NCBI RefSeq assembly: GCF_010894435.1
Contig: NZ_JAAIXZ010000005.1
Coordinates: 62,001-126,000 of the forward strand
Length of the DNA: 64,000 bases
DNA from: Pyxidicoccus trucidator
GTDB lineage: Bacteria; Myxococcota; Myxococcia; Myxococcales; Myxococcaceae
Reading direction: 5' to 3'
The position numbers and the translations under genes were made by a program. Shown here piece by piece: positions 1 through 9,127 of this stretch (within the stretch, counting starts at the first letter, position 1; each line of letters starts with the position of its first letter). The notes beneath the pieces are model-generated. The model worked only from the letters and a program-made list of their open reading frames with translations, was not told where the DNA came from and made no database searches.

Positions 1-291
1 CAGGTGCTGCGCGTGGAAGTTGCGCAGCCGCTCGTGGTTGAAGATGAAGACGTCCGGGCCCGCCCCGTGCGGAATCGCGTTGGTCAGCTTGGCCCCGTAG
101 GCGTCATACGGCACCGCGAGCAACTCCACCTTCACGCCCGTCTTCGCGGTGAACTGCTCGGAGACCTGGAGCAGCGCCGTCTCCTCGCCGCCCCGGTACG
201 CGTGCCACAGCTTCAGCGGCGCGGACTCGTCGCCAGCCGCCTGCGCGCTCCACGCCGTGGCGAGGAGCGCCAGCGCCAGCAGCCCTCTCAC
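1..291 (-). CDS. Sugar ABC transporter substrate-binding protein, MalE-like (N-terminal fragment)
   Basis: The first 97 codons of a periplasmic solute-binding protein; the rest lies beyond the window edge. The GTG start overlaps the stop of the upstream ATPase gene (GTGA), so the two are translationally coupled. The product begins with a signal peptide ([18 protein letters not shown]). It continues with features typical of extracellular solute-binding protein family 1: LKLWHAYRGGEE, an FTAKTGVKVE stretch, and GPDVFIFNHERL. This family delivers oligosaccharides such as maltodextrin to an inner-membrane permease. The link to maltodextrin is inferred from the divergent GH13 enzymes. The permease genes would be expected further along the minus strand, outside the window. 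Confidence 0.85.
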   Translation of the reverse strand, partial: MRGLLALALLATAWSAQAAGDESAPLKLWHAYRGGEETALLQVSEQFTAKTGVKVELLAVPYDAYGAKLTNAIPHGAGPDVFIFNHERLRNFHAQHL

Positions 292-1376
292 GACGCGACC
301 TCCAGCGAGTCGCGGTCCGCCGGGTGACGCAGCGCGCGCGCCCCGTCCTCGGAGAAGACGTGCAGCGCGTCCGCCACCGGCGCCAGGGACACCTTGTCCC
401 CCACCGCCACGTTCGTACCCTTCTCGAAGCGCGCCGCCACCGGGCCCGCCTCCGTGCTGAGGAAGGCGTACCCGTCGAAGCCCAGCCGCTCCACCGCGTC
501 CACCGTGCCCGCCAGCGGGCCCTGGGCCGCCACGCGCAAATCCTGGGGACGCAGGCCCACCAGCACCTTCCCCGCGTCCGCCGGCACGTCCACCGGGCAG
601 GGCAGGGTGAAGCCCCGGCCCGTGAAGCCGGAGCCCTCGCGCCGCGCCTCCAGGAAGTTCATCGCCGGAGAGCCCAGGAAGCCCGCCACGAAGCGGTTCG
701 CCGGGCGGTTGTAGAGCTCCAGCGGCGGCCCCACCTGCTGGAGGACGCCTCCATTGAAGACGGCCACGCGAGTGGCCAGCGTCATCGCCTCCACCTGGTC
801 GTGGGTGACGTAGATCATCGTCGCGCTCAGCCGGCGGTGCAGCCGCGCCAGCTCGCCGCGCATCTGCACGCGCAGGGCGGTGTCCAGGTTGGACAGGGGC
901 TCGTCGAAGAGGAACACCTTGGGCCGCCGGACGATGGCGCGCCCCATGGCCACGCGCTGCCGCTGGCCGCCCGACAGCGCCTTGGGCTTGCGCTCCAGCA
1001 GGTGACTCAATTCCAACATCCCCGCGACTTCCTGCACCCGCGAGGCAATCTCCGCCTCGGGGAACTTCCGCAGCGTCAGGCCGAAGGCCAGGTTCTCCCG
1101 CACCGTCATATGCGGGTAGAGCGCGTACGACTGGAACACCATCGCCACGTCGCGATCACGCGGGGGGACCTCGTTCACCCGCGTGCCGCCAATCTTCACT
1201 TCACCCGAGTCCACCTGCTCCAGCCCCGCGATGAGGCGCAGCAGGGTGGTCTTTCCGCAGCCGGAAGGGCCCACCATGACGAGGAATTCGCCTTCCCGCA
1301 CCTGAAGGTCCACGCCCTTCACGATGAGGTTCTGGCCAAACGACTTCTTGATCCCGCTCAGGACGACTTCGGACAA
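288..1376 (-). CDS. Sugar ABC transporter ATP-binding protein, MalK/UgpC type
   Basis: A 362-residue ATPase that would power a sugar importer at the inner membrane. The nucleotide-binding domain fills about residues 1-235: Walker A GPSGCGKT (about 36-43), signature [14 protein letters not shown], Walker [13 protein letters not shown], and a switch His in [10 protein letters not shown]-terminal TOBE-type regulatory domain follows, as in MalK, UgpC and MsmK. The TTG at 1376 was chosen because similarity begins with [14 protein letters not shown] and the length then matches the family. An ATG at 1463 would add 29 residues of unlike sequence. The gene overlaps the MalE-like gene by four bases and diverges from a glucan-degrading cluster, which favours a maltodextrin substrate. 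The family alone cannot separate maltose from glycerol-phosphate or multiple-sugar specificity. Confidence 0.9.
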   Translation of the reverse strand: MSEVVLSGIKKSFGQNLIVKGVDLQVREGEFLVMVGPSGCGKTTLLRLIAGLEQVDSGEVKIGGTRVNEVPPRDRDVAMVFQSYALYPHMTVRENLAFGLTLRKFPEAEIASRVQEVAGMLELSHLLERKPKALSGGQRQRVAMGRAIVRRPKVFLFDEPLSNLDTALRVQMRGELARLHRRLSATMIYVTHDQVEAMTLATRVAVFNGGVLQQVGPPLELYNRPANRFVAGFLGSPAMNFLEARREGSGFTGRGFTLPCPVDVPADAGKVLVGLRPQDLRVAAQGPLAGTVDAVERLGFDGYAFLSTEAGPVAARFEKGTNVAVGDKVSLAPVADALHVFSEDGARALRHPADRDSLEVAS

Positions 1377-1472
1377 GACGCGCTCGGAAATTTTGTGGGG
1401 AGAACGGCGGCGAACCTTACCCTCCCGACGGCATTTTCCCCAAACCTCCAGGGTCGGCCGCAATGCGTCATG

Positions 1473-1545
1473 CTTACGGCACCCATCCAGGCAAGGATGC
1501 GGGCCGTAAGGGCTTCCAGGGGGCTGCCTTGTCAGCCCCGGAAGC
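1473..1545. promoter_or_regulatory. Two tandem hairpins in the divergent malK-like/glgX-like control region
   Basis: The 239-bp gap between the divergent starts (1376 and 1616) holds two perfect-stem inverted repeats. The first has arms CTTACGGC (1473-1480) and GCCGTAAG (1503-1510), with an inner CATCC/GGATG pair. The second has outer arms GCTTCC (1512-1517) and GGAAGC (1540-1545) around an inner GGGGCTG/CAGCCCC pair. They could be operators for a carbohydrate regulator or structured 5' leader RNA of the glgX-like gene. No clear -35/-10 pair was recognised. Confidence 0.45.
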
Positions 1546-1615
1546 GCCTTGTTATGGAAGCGTGGTTCGTTCCCGGGCCGAGGTACGTCCGGATCGTCGA
1601 GGGCAGCCTACCCGT

Positions 1616-4060
1616 ATGAGCACTCCCCGTATGACCCGCCTGATGGGCGCGGCCCTGGCCAGCGCCCTGTTCGCCTTCGGCTGTAGTGAGAGCGACTATG
1701 TCCGGCTCTACCACAGCGAGGCCCGGGCCCCGAGCTACTCGGTCGAGGACGTGGAGTCCCTGAAGCACATGGGCCCCACCTTCGTGGACCGGGGCGTCAA
1801 CTTCGCCCTCTACTCGGAGAACGCCACCCGGCTGGAGCTGCTGCTCTTCGACGACCCCGAGGTCAACCGCCCCACGCGCACGTATACGATGACGCGCTAT
1901 GGGGACGTGTGGAGCGTCTACGTCGAGGGCGTGGGCCTGGGCCAGCACTACGGCTTCCGCGCCTGGGGTCCCAACTGGGAGTACGACTCCAGGTGGTTCC
2001 CCGGCGCCATCCACGGCTTCAAGTCGGACGTGGACGTCTACGGCAACCGCTTCAACCCCAACAAGCTGCTGACGGACCCGTACTCCAAGGCGCTCCACCG
2101 CGATCACGACTGGGGCAAGGGCAGCACCGCCAGTGGACCGGCCCGCACGGAGGTGACGTACGCGGCCTCGGCCAAGAGCGTCATCGTCCAGAGCGACTAC
2201 CAGTGGGGCGAGGCGGAGGGGCAGTGGCGGGAGAACCGCCAGAACGAGCACTGGCAGGGCCACTCCTGGAACGACCTCATCGTCTACGAGGTCCACGCCA
2301 AGGGCTTCACCGCGGACCCCGCCAGCGGCGTGCGCTTCCCGGGCACCTACCGGGGCCTGGGTGAGAAGGCGGACTACTTCAAGGACCTGGGCATCACCGC
2401 CGTGGAGCTCTTGCCCATCCACGAGAAGCCGCTGGACGGCGGGTACTGGGGCTACCAGACCATCAACTTCTTCGCCCCCGAGGTGTCCTACGCGGCCATG
2501 AAGCGGCCGCACGAGGTCATCGACGAGTTCAAGTGGATGGTGGAGGAGCTGCACAAGCGCGACATCGAGGTCATCGTCGACGTGGTCTACAACCACACCG
2601 GCGAGGGTGGCCTGTGGCGCGAGAAGCTGGAGACGGACGACGTCCTGCCCGGTGAGCCGCTGGAGTCGCTGGACCCCACGGAGACGGCGGGCCTCTACTC
2701 GTTCCGCGGCATCGACAACCAGGCGTACTACGCGCTCAACCCGGACCGCCGCACGTACTGGAACAACACCGGCGTGGGCAACCAGACGCGGCCCAACCAC
2801 CGGCCCATGCGCAAGCTCACCATCGACAGCCTCCGCTTCTACGTGGAGGAGCTGCACGTGGACGGCTTCCGCTTCGACCTGGCGCCCATCCTTGGCGAGC
2901 GTGACGGCGACTACAACCGCTGGGACGACCCGCGCAACACGGTGCTCCAGGAGATTGTCGACGACCCCGTCCTCCAGAAGTACAACACCCGCATCATCGC
3001 CGAGCCTTGGAGCGCGGGCGGCTGGTACTGCCTGCCCATGGGCGAGTTCCCCAACTCCCTCACCCAGCCGGGCGCCGGCTGGTACGAGTGGAACGGCCGC
3101 TTCCGTGACTGGTGGCGCAACTTCATCAACCGGGACGACTGGAAGCTCAACTCCAACGACGGCTCGCTGTGTGGCCGCCCCGGCTCGTCCGACGGCGCCT
3201 TCCTGATGTACGGCAGCAAGGAGTGGTACGAGCGCAACGGCCGCCGTCCCTACCACTCGATGAACTTCATCACCGTGCACGACGGCTTCACCATGTACGA
3301 CTTGTTCGCGTACGAGGAGAAGCAGAACCGCTGCGGCCCGCTCAACCCGGTGTGCTGCGACACGCCCAACAGCCCCTTCTGCGACAAGGTGAGCGGCGAG
3401 GACCACAACCGCTCGCGCAACTGGGGCGCGGTGGGAGACGCTCGCGGCGAGAGCATGCGCCGGCAGATGATGCGCAACGCCTTCATGTCGATGATGGTCA
3501 GCCACGGCACGCCCATGATTCTGGGCGGCGACGAGTGGATGCGCACGCAGCTGGGCAACAACAACGCCTACTCCACCCGCGCGGACAACCCCTTCAACTG
3601 GTACCAGTGGGGGGCGTACCTGGCGCGTGACGAGCGGCACCGGATGTACGAGTTCGTCAAGGCCGCCATCCGCCTGCGCAAGGAGCACTCCTACGCCTTC
3701 GCTCCGTCGGACTACGGCAAGGGCGCGCCGCTGGCCTGGAAGAGCGCCGAGAACACCGAGGCCGTCTGGGACAGCAAGCAGCTGATGATCCACTACTACG
3801 ACGAGTCCTTCGGGCCGGAGCTGGTGGTGCTCATCAACATGGAGCCCCGCGCGGTGGAGTTCACCCTGCCCCAGGTGGAGGGCCGCCAGTGGAAGCGGCT
3901 CATCGACACGCAGGCCTACTTCGACAGCCCCGAGTACCTCACCGCCACGGGCCTGGGCGCCCGCGTCACGGGCAACTCCTGGCTGGACGCGCCGTCGCCG
4001 GTGACGGGCACGACGTACGGCGTCCCGGAACGGGCCATCGTCGTCCTGCGCGCGGAGTAG
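1616..4060 (+). CDS. glgX: Lipoprotein glycogen debranching enzyme (GlgX/isoamylase-like, GH13)
   Basis: An 814-residue GH13 enzyme predicted to hydrolyse alpha-1,6 branch points of glycogen or amylopectin. The N-terminus is a lipoprotein signal ending FAFGC (Cys23), so the enzyme is probably lipid-anchored outside the cytoplasm, unlike classical cytoplasmic GlgX. A CBM48-type module (VNFALYSENATRLELLLFD) comes first, then the barrel with LIVYEVHAKGFT and DVVYNHTGEG. Catalytic residues are visible: nucleophile Asp421 in DGFRFDLAPILG, acid/base Glu463 in IIAEPWSAGGW, and Asp556 in ITVHDGF. ATG 1616 was chosen because it gives an intact signal peptide. The gene is the first of a three-gene set with an outer-membrane barrel and an alpha-amylase. 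Confidence 0.88.
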   Translation: MSTPRMTRLMGAALASALFAFGCSESDYVRLYHSEARAPSYSVEDVESLKHMGPTFVDRGVNFALYSENATRLELLLFDDPEVNRPTRTYTMTRYGDVWSVYVEGVGLGQHYGFRAWGPNWEYDSRWFPGAIHGFKSDVDVYGNRFNPNKLLTDPYSKALHRDHDWGKGSTASGPARTEVTYAASAKSVIVQSDYQWGEAEGQWRENRQNEHWQGHSWNDLIVYEVHAKGFTADPASGVRFPGTYRGLGEKADYFKDLGITAVELLPIHEKPLDGGYWGYQTINFFAPEVSYAAMKRPHEVIDEFKWMVEELHKRDIEVIVDVVYNHTGEGGLWREKLETDDVLPGEPLESLDPTETAGLYSFRGIDNQAYYALNPDRRTYWNNTGVGNQTRPNHRPMRKLTIDSLRFYVEELHVDGFRFDLAPILGERDGDYNRWDDPRNTVLQEIVDDPVLQKYNTRIIAEPWSAGGWYCLPMGEFPNSLTQPGAGWYEWNGRFRDWWRNFINRDDWKLNSNDGSLCGRPGSSDGAFLMYGSKEWYERNGRRPYHSMNFITVHDGFTMYDLFAYEEKQNRCGPLNPVCCDTPNSPFCDKVSGEDHNRSRNWGAVGDARGESMRRQMMRNAFMSMMVSHGTPMILGGDEWMRTQLGNNNAYSTRADNPFNWYQWGAYLARDERHRMYEFVKAAIRLRKEHSYAFAPSDYGKGAPLAWKSAENTEAVWDSKQLMIHYYDESFGPELVVLINMEPRAVEFTLPQVEGRQWKRLIDTQAYFDSPEYLTATGLGARVTGNSWLDAPSPVTGTTYGVPERAIVVLRAE

Positions 4061-4099
4061 GGCAGGCAGCCGGAGGTGCGCTATAAGCGGGGCTCGCCC

Positions 4100-5599
4100 A
4101 TGCGAGTCCCGCCCGCGCGCCTCGGCGCATTCCTGCTGCTTCTCCTCAGCCCGCTCCTGGCCCTGGCCGATGCTCCTCGAGATCGCTTCGGGGCCGCGGG
4201 TTACTTCCGAATCATGACCCGCCCGGACCTCTCGGGTGGCTCCGGCCAGCTGGGCTACTACTGGCTCTATGGCCGGCTCCTCAACGAGAGCCCCTACGGA
4301 GAGCTCAACCTCCGGCTGGACGTGCTCCAGGCCACGCCGGGCTCGAACGACGTCTGGGCCGAGGTGCACACGCGCATCTCCGGCACCTCGTTCCGCTCGG
4401 CGGACCCGGGGAACGGCTCCTTCACCAACTTCCGCGCCGACTACCTCTTCGTGCGCACCGGCAACATCCTGCTGGACCGCGTGACGTGGCAGGTGGGCAC
4501 GCTCGAGAGCCGCTGGAACGACCTGCACATCTACGACCAGCGGCCCGGCACGCTGCTCTACAACACGGTGGGCCTGTCCGGCACGTACACGGGAGACCGC
4601 TACGACGTGCTGGTGGGCGTGGGTGACAGCGGCTACTCGCTGCGACCGCAGAACTACAACACGGTGCTCACCGGCGCCGCGCACTTCCGCTACCAGCTGA
4701 TTCCGGGCCAGCTCGAGACGGGCATCCGCGCGCAGGTGGGCTACGAGCCGTCCGTGCGCGGCAACCGCAACGCGCTCTACGCGTCGCCCGGCATCAACTA
4801 CGAGGACTTCGTCCGGCGCGAGGTGGTGCAGCGCTACTTCGAGGCCAACCCCGGCCAGGAAGAGCTGGTGCCCGACCTCCAGCCGCGCAGCGCGCTGTCC
4901 TATATGGTCGCCGGCTACCTGGGCTTCGGCAACGTGGGGCCGCTGGCGTGGAACAACTTCTACCTCACCTTCGAGCGCAAGCACCCGGACCAGTCGTACC
5001 AGGAGAACTTCCGGGGCCGGCCCTGGACTGTCTACAGCGCGGACCAGACGGACGAGCGCTACGAGGCGAACCTCGGCAACGAGGCGTATCTCAAAATCAT
5101 CCCTGACAAGCTGGAGGCGCTCTGGGGCGTCTGGGTGGGCTACGCGTTCAACGAAGACAACGCCATCAAGCCGGGTGAGGACGACCGGTTCATCGCCTCC
5201 ACGGTGCTGCGCCTCCAGTACTTCGTCACCGACCGGGTCCACCTGCTGGCGGAGACGAGCATCGCGCGTGAGAAGAGCAACAACGGCAACAGCTACCGCA
5301 ACCACGTGGACTCGGTGTTCACCAACACGGACGGCTTGCCGGACGCGCGCGGGCTGGAGTTCGGTGACAGCGACACGCGCAACACGTGGCAGGGCAAGGT
5401 GGGCGTGGTGCTCCAGCCCACGGGCCGCGGCATCTACACGCGCCCCAGCCTCCGGCTGCTCTACGGCATCCAGTACTCCTCGCAGCACGCGGCGTTCGGC
5501 AACTCCTTCGTGGAGAGCCTGGACCAGTACAACGTCTACATCGGCCCCGAGCGCCACTGGCACTCGGTGGTCGCCATCGAGGCCGAAGGATGGTTCTGA
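4100..5599 (+). CDS. Putative outer-membrane beta-barrel (porin-like) protein
   Basis: 499 residues with an N-terminal signal peptide (LGAFLLLLLSPLLALA) and a body of alternating aromatic and polar segments such as GYFRIMTRPDLS, YYWLYGRL and FRADYLFVRTGN. It ends in Phe (IEAEGWF), the usual C-terminal signature of beta-barrel proteins inserted by BAM. There is no recognised family motif. It sits between two secreted GH13 lipoproteins and overlaps the downstream amylase start by 10 bases. By inference it is a channel or docking barrel for malto-oligosaccharides. ATG 4100 was preferred over an upstream in-frame start at 4076 because the signal peptide then starts cleanly. It could instead be a structural outer-membrane protein. 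Confidence 0.7.
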   Translation: MRVPPARLGAFLLLLLSPLLALADAPRDRFGAAGYFRIMTRPDLSGGSGQLGYYWLYGRLLNESPYGELNLRLDVLQATPGSNDVWAEVHTRISGTSFRSADPGNGSFTNFRADYLFVRTGNILLDRVTWQVGTLESRWNDLHIYDQRPGTLLYNTVGLSGTYTGDRYDVLVGVGDSGYSLRPQNYNTVLTGAAHFRYQLIPGQLETGIRAQVGYEPSVRGNRNALYASPGINYEDFVRREVVQRYFEANPGQEELVPDLQPRSALSYMVAGYLGFGNVGPLAWNNFYLTFERKHPDQSYQENFRGRPWTVYSADQTDERYEANLGNEAYLKIIPDKLEALWGVWVGYAFNEDNAIKPGEDDRFIASTVLRLQYFVTDRVHLLAETSIAREKSNNGNSYRNHVDSVFTNTDGLPDARGLEFGDSDTRNTWQGKVGVVLQPTGRGIYTRPSLRLLYGIQYSSQHAAFGNSFVESLDQYNVYIGPERHWHSVVAIEAEGWF

Positions 5600-7953
5600 G
5601 ACAGCGGTGGGCCTGGGCCCTCTTCCTCGCGCTGGGCGCGGCGGGATGCCTGCAGCGCTCCGCCCCGCCCGTGGTGGCGCCCAACGGCACGGTGGTGGCG
5701 GTGGCCTACGTGCGCGACGAGGCGCAGCAGCGCGGCGTCGTGGCGGACGTGCCGGAGGCGGTGAAGCAGGCCGTGACGGAGGTGCTGGCGAAGCGCAACC
5801 TCCAGGTGCAGGTGGTGCCGTATGCGCAGTACTCGGCCGAGTTCGCCAAGGTGACGGACTCGCAGCGCCGCTTCGCGATGCTGACGGCCCTGGCCCCGCA
5901 GGCGCAGCTGTACCTGCTGGTGGAGACACGGGCCTCCCGGTTCGGCGAGGTGAACGGGCGCTTCTCCTGGGAGGTCTATGCCCGGACGACGGCGGGGCGC
6001 GCCGGCTCCCAGCTGGAGCCCAGCACCACCAACCAGGACTACGGCATCGCGCTCCAGTTCTCCCACCTGGGGGCGAATGACGCGCAGGTGGAGGTGGGGC
6101 GGCAGATTGCCGGCCAGGCGGCGGGCCTCTTCGACTCGTTCCTCGCCTCGCCGCTGGTGGCGCCGGCTCCGGAGACGGACGGCGGCCCGGTGGTGGTGCC
6201 TGGCCTGGACGCGCCGGCCGGTGGGCAGCAGCCGAGCCCTCCGAGCGGCGCGGGGGGCCTGGACGGCGGCGCGGTGTGGGTGCCGCCCGCGGGAGACGCC
6301 ATCTACTTCGTGATGGTGGACCGCTTCGCCAATGGCGACCCGCGCAATGACGGGAAGGTGGACCTGAAGGATGCGCAGGCGTTCCACGGGGGCGACCTGC
6401 AGGGAGTCATCTCTCGACTGGACGGGCTGCGGGCGCTCGGTGTTCGCACGGTGTGGCTTTCACCCGTCTTCCAGATGCGGACGGAGAAGTTCTACGGGTA
6501 CGGCGCCTTCCACGGTTACTGGGTAGAGGACTTCGGCCGGGTGGAGCCGCGCTTCGGTGACGAGGCGCTGCTGGCGCGGCTGTCCGAGGAGCTGCGCCGC
6601 CGGGACATGCGGCTGGTGCTGGACGTGGTGCTCAACCACGTGGGCCCGGAGACGCGGCTGGTGCGCGAGAAGCCGCGGTGGTTCCACGGCCAGGGCCCCA
6701 TCGACAACTGGAGCGACGCGCGCGAGCTGACGATGCGCGACGTGCACGGGCTGCCGGACCTGGCGGTGGAGCAGGAGGAGGTGTACCAGCACCTGCTGGG
6801 GCACTCGCGCCGCTGGGTGGACGCGGTGAAGCCCGCGGGCTACCGGCTGGACGCGGTGAAGCACATGCCGCTGGAGTTCTGGGCCCGCTACAACGATGAC
6901 TTGCGGGCCCACGCGGGGAAGGACTTCCTGCTGCTGGGGGAGATGCTGGACGGGGACCCGGTGCTGCTGGCGAGCACCATGGCGGAGGGCCGCTTCGGGA
7001 CGATGTTCGACTTCCCGCTGGCCTTCGCGCTGGTGGACGTCTTCTGCCGGGGCCGGTCGCCCGCGCACCTGGGGGCCATCCTCTTCAATGACAGGCTCTA
7101 CCCGGCTCCGGGCTCGCTGGTGACGCTGGTGGACAACCACGACCTGCCGAGGGTGATGAGCGAGTGCGGCGGGGACGTGGAGCGGGTGCAGCGCGCGCTG
7201 GCGGTGCAGCTCACCGCGCGCGGGGTGCCCTCGCTCACCTACGGCACCGAGGAGGGGCTGTCGGGGAAGAAGGAGCCGGAGAACCGCGGGGACATGCGCT
7301 TCACGCCGGACCACCCGCTGCGCGCGTGGATTACCCGGCTGCTGGAGCTGCGGCGGGGCAGTGAGGCCCTCCAGGGTGGCGAGACGCTCGTGCTCGCCGC
7401 CCGGGAGGACCTCTTTGCCTACGCCCGCGTCACGCCGGACGAGGCCGTGGTCATCGCCGTCAACTCGGGGAAGGCGCCCGTGGACGTGGCGCTTCCTGAT
7501 GGGCTGGTGGGCTCGCGCCTCTCCGAGATGCTCACGGGGGTCGAAATTCCGGGCGCGGGGCGGCACTCCTCCGTCATCGTGCACCCCGGCCAGGTGTCGC
7601 TGCTGCGGCTGAAGCCGAGCGCGGCCGGTGGCTTTGGCGCGCTGACGAAGCAGGCCGGGGCGCGCTGGCGGGGGCAGGGCGAGCGGCGCACGGTGGAGCT
7701 GACGGTGGACGACGCGTCGGCGCGGCTGGTGGGTAGCGGGCCGGAGCTGGGCGGCTGGAAGCCCGAGCGCTCGCTGCGTCCGGAATCGGGCGGATTCAAG
7801 CTGTCGCTGCCCGTGGGCGCCGTCTTCGAGTACAAGCTCGTGCGCGATGGCACCCCGGGGAAGTTCGACTGGGAGGGCGGCGACAACCGCCTGCTGTTCG
7901 TGCCTGAAGGCCGCGAGCCCCTGCGCCTGAAGCTGGCGTGGGGAAAGCGCTGA
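5590..7953 (+). CDS. Lipoprotein alpha-amylase (GH13) with novel N-terminal domain and CBM20-like tail
   Basis: 787 residues. The lipoprotein signal ends GAAGC (Cys20). Residues about 30-200 form an alpha/beta domain with no recognised GH motif (VAVAYVRDEA, QVVPYAQYSAEF). A Pro/Gly-rich linker leads to the GH13 barrel from about 235 (AIYFVMVDRFANGDPRNDG). Catalytic residues: Asp421 in GYRLDAVKH, Glu451 in LLLGEMLDGD, Asp518 in VDNHDLPR. The last 95 residues resemble a starch-binding CBM20 (GSGPELGGWKPERSLR, FEYKLVRDG). It should cleave internal alpha-1,4 bonds of starch or glycogen at the cell surface. The start overlaps the barrel gene's stop, indicating co-expression with it and the debranching enzyme. 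Confidence 0.85.
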   Translation: MVLRQRWAWALFLALGAAGCLQRSAPPVVAPNGTVVAVAYVRDEAQQRGVVADVPEAVKQAVTEVLAKRNLQVQVVPYAQYSAEFAKVTDSQRRFAMLTALAPQAQLYLLVETRASRFGEVNGRFSWEVYARTTAGRAGSQLEPSTTNQDYGIALQFSHLGANDAQVEVGRQIAGQAAGLFDSFLASPLVAPAPETDGGPVVVPGLDAPAGGQQPSPPSGAGGLDGGAVWVPPAGDAIYFVMVDRFANGDPRNDGKVDLKDAQAFHGGDLQGVISRLDGLRALGVRTVWLSPVFQMRTEKFYGYGAFHGYWVEDFGRVEPRFGDEALLARLSEELRRRDMRLVLDVVLNHVGPETRLVREKPRWFHGQGPIDNWSDARELTMRDVHGLPDLAVEQEEVYQHLLGHSRRWVDAVKPAGYRLDAVKHMPLEFWARYNDDLRAHAGKDFLLLGEMLDGDPVLLASTMAEGRFGTMFDFPLAFALVDVFCRGRSPAHLGAILFNDRLYPAPGSLVTLVDNHDLPRVMSECGGDVERVQRALAVQLTARGVPSLTYGTEEGLSGKKEPENRGDMRFTPDHPLRAWITRLLELRRGSEALQGGETLVLAAREDLFAYARVTPDEAVVIAVNSGKAPVDVALPDGLVGSRLSEMLTGVEIPGAGRHSSVIVHPGQVSLLRLKPSAAGGFGALTKQAGARWRGQGERRTVELTVDDASARLVGSGPELGGWKPERSLRPESGGFKLSLPVGAVFEYKLVRDGTPGKFDWEGGDNRLLFVPEGREPLRLKLAWGKR

Positions 7954-7969
7954 CGCACATCCTCCACCT

Positions 7970-7991
7970 GCCCCCTCGTCCCGAGCGGGGC
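7970..7991 (+). terminator. Weak terminator-like hairpin after the amylase gene
   Basis: Stem GCCCC/GGGGC with an inner CTCG/CGAG pair and one bulged base, 16 nt after the amylase stop. There is no T-run, so any termination would be weak or Rho-assisted. It lies just before hemE and separates the glucan cluster from it. Confidence 0.3.
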
Positions 7992-8009
7992 TGAACTTGA
8001 GGGCCTGAA

Positions 8010-9056
8010 GTGAACGACCGACTCCTCCGCGCGGCGCGCCGCCAGCCCACCGATACGACGCCCGTGTGGCTGATGCGCCAGGCCGGCCGCTACCTGCCCG
8101 AGTACCGGGCCATCCGCGGCAACATCGCCTTCCTGGACCTGTGCAAGCACCCGGACCTCGCGGCCGAGGTGACGGTGCAGCCGGTGACGCGCCTGGGCGT
8201 GGACGCGGCCATCATCTTCTCGGACATCCTCATCCCGGTGGAGGCGATGGGGATTGTGCTGGAGCTGGGCGACAAGGGGCCGCACTTCCCCAACCCGGTG
8301 CGCACCGCGGCGGACATCGACAAGCTGGGCGTGCCGGACCCGGTGGAGGGCACGGGCTTCGTGGCCGAGGCCATCCGCCGCACGCGCAAGGCGCTGAACG
8401 ACTCGGTGCCCGTCATCGGCTTCGCGGGCGCGCCCTTCACGCTGGCCGCGTACATGGTGGAGGGTGGGGGCTCGAAGAGCTACATCCTCATCAAGCGGCT
8501 GATGTTCGAGCAGCCGGAGCTGGCGCACCGCCTCTTCGGCAAGCTCACGGACACGCTGATTCCGTACCTGAAGATGCAGGTGGAGGCGGGCGCGAGCATC
8601 GTCCAGATTTTCGACTCGTGGGGCGGCGAGCTGTCGCCGTGGGACTACGAGCGCTTCTGCATGCCCTACCTGAAGCGGATGGTGTCCGAGCTGAAGGCGA
8701 CGGGCGTGCCGGTCATCGTGTTCGGCGTGGGCATGTCCACGCATCTGCCGCTCCTGAAGAGCACGGGCGCGGACGTGGTGGGGCTGGACTGGACGATGCC
8801 CATGGACGAGGGCCGGCGCGTGCTGGGCCCGGACGTGGCGGTGCAGGGCAACCTGGACCCGCTGCACCTGTTCCTCCCGCGCGAGGAGCTGGACGGGCGC
8901 GTGAAGGACATCCTCCAGCGCGCCGGGCCGGTGGGGCACATCTTCAACCTGGGCCACGGCATCCTCCCGCCCACGGACCCCGACTCGGCGAAGTTCCTCG
9001 TGGACGCCGTGCACAAGCATGGCGTGGCGCTCCGGCAGGGGACGCTGGGCAAGTAG
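8010..9056 (+). CDS. hemE: Uroporphyrinogen decarboxylase
   Basis: 348 residues, the normal length for HemE, which removes four carboxyl groups from uroporphyrinogen III to give coproporphyrinogen III in cytosolic haem synthesis. The N-terminal signature MRQAGRYLPEYR is intact. The substrate-pocket segments FSDILIPVEAMG and GFAGAPFTLAAYMVEGGGSK, and the C-terminal GNLDPLHLF and LGHGILPPT segments, match the family. The start is GTG at 8010 with a GAGGGC Shine-Dalgarno about 7 nt upstream. No other haem gene is adjacent. It converges on a small zinc-ribbon gene. Confidence 0.97.
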   Translation: MNDRLLRAARRQPTDTTPVWLMRQAGRYLPEYRAIRGNIAFLDLCKHPDLAAEVTVQPVTRLGVDAAIIFSDILIPVEAMGIVLELGDKGPHFPNPVRTAADIDKLGVPDPVEGTGFVAEAIRRTRKALNDSVPVIGFAGAPFTLAAYMVEGGGSKSYILIKRLMFEQPELAHRLFGKLTDTLIPYLKMQVEAGASIVQIFDSWGGELSPWDYERFCMPYLKRMVSELKATGVPVIVFGVGMSTHLPLLKSTGADVVGLDWTMPMDEGRRVLGPDVAVQGNLDPLHLFLPREELDGRVKDILQRAGPVGHIFNLGHGILPPTDPDSAKFLVDAVHKHGVALRQGTLGK

Positions 9057-9127
9057 GGGCCTGGCTGGGTCGAGGCTCAGCTGCCCGGGTCGGCATCGTT
9101 CACGGTGCCGGCCTCAGCTCGAGCGGC

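Noticed and set aside
1532..5929. A 1465-codon open frame antisense to the glucan genes
   Set aside because: It is a mirror of high-GC coding DNA: composition is Arg/Val/His/Ala-rich with no domain. The plus strand carries the clear GH13 motifs.
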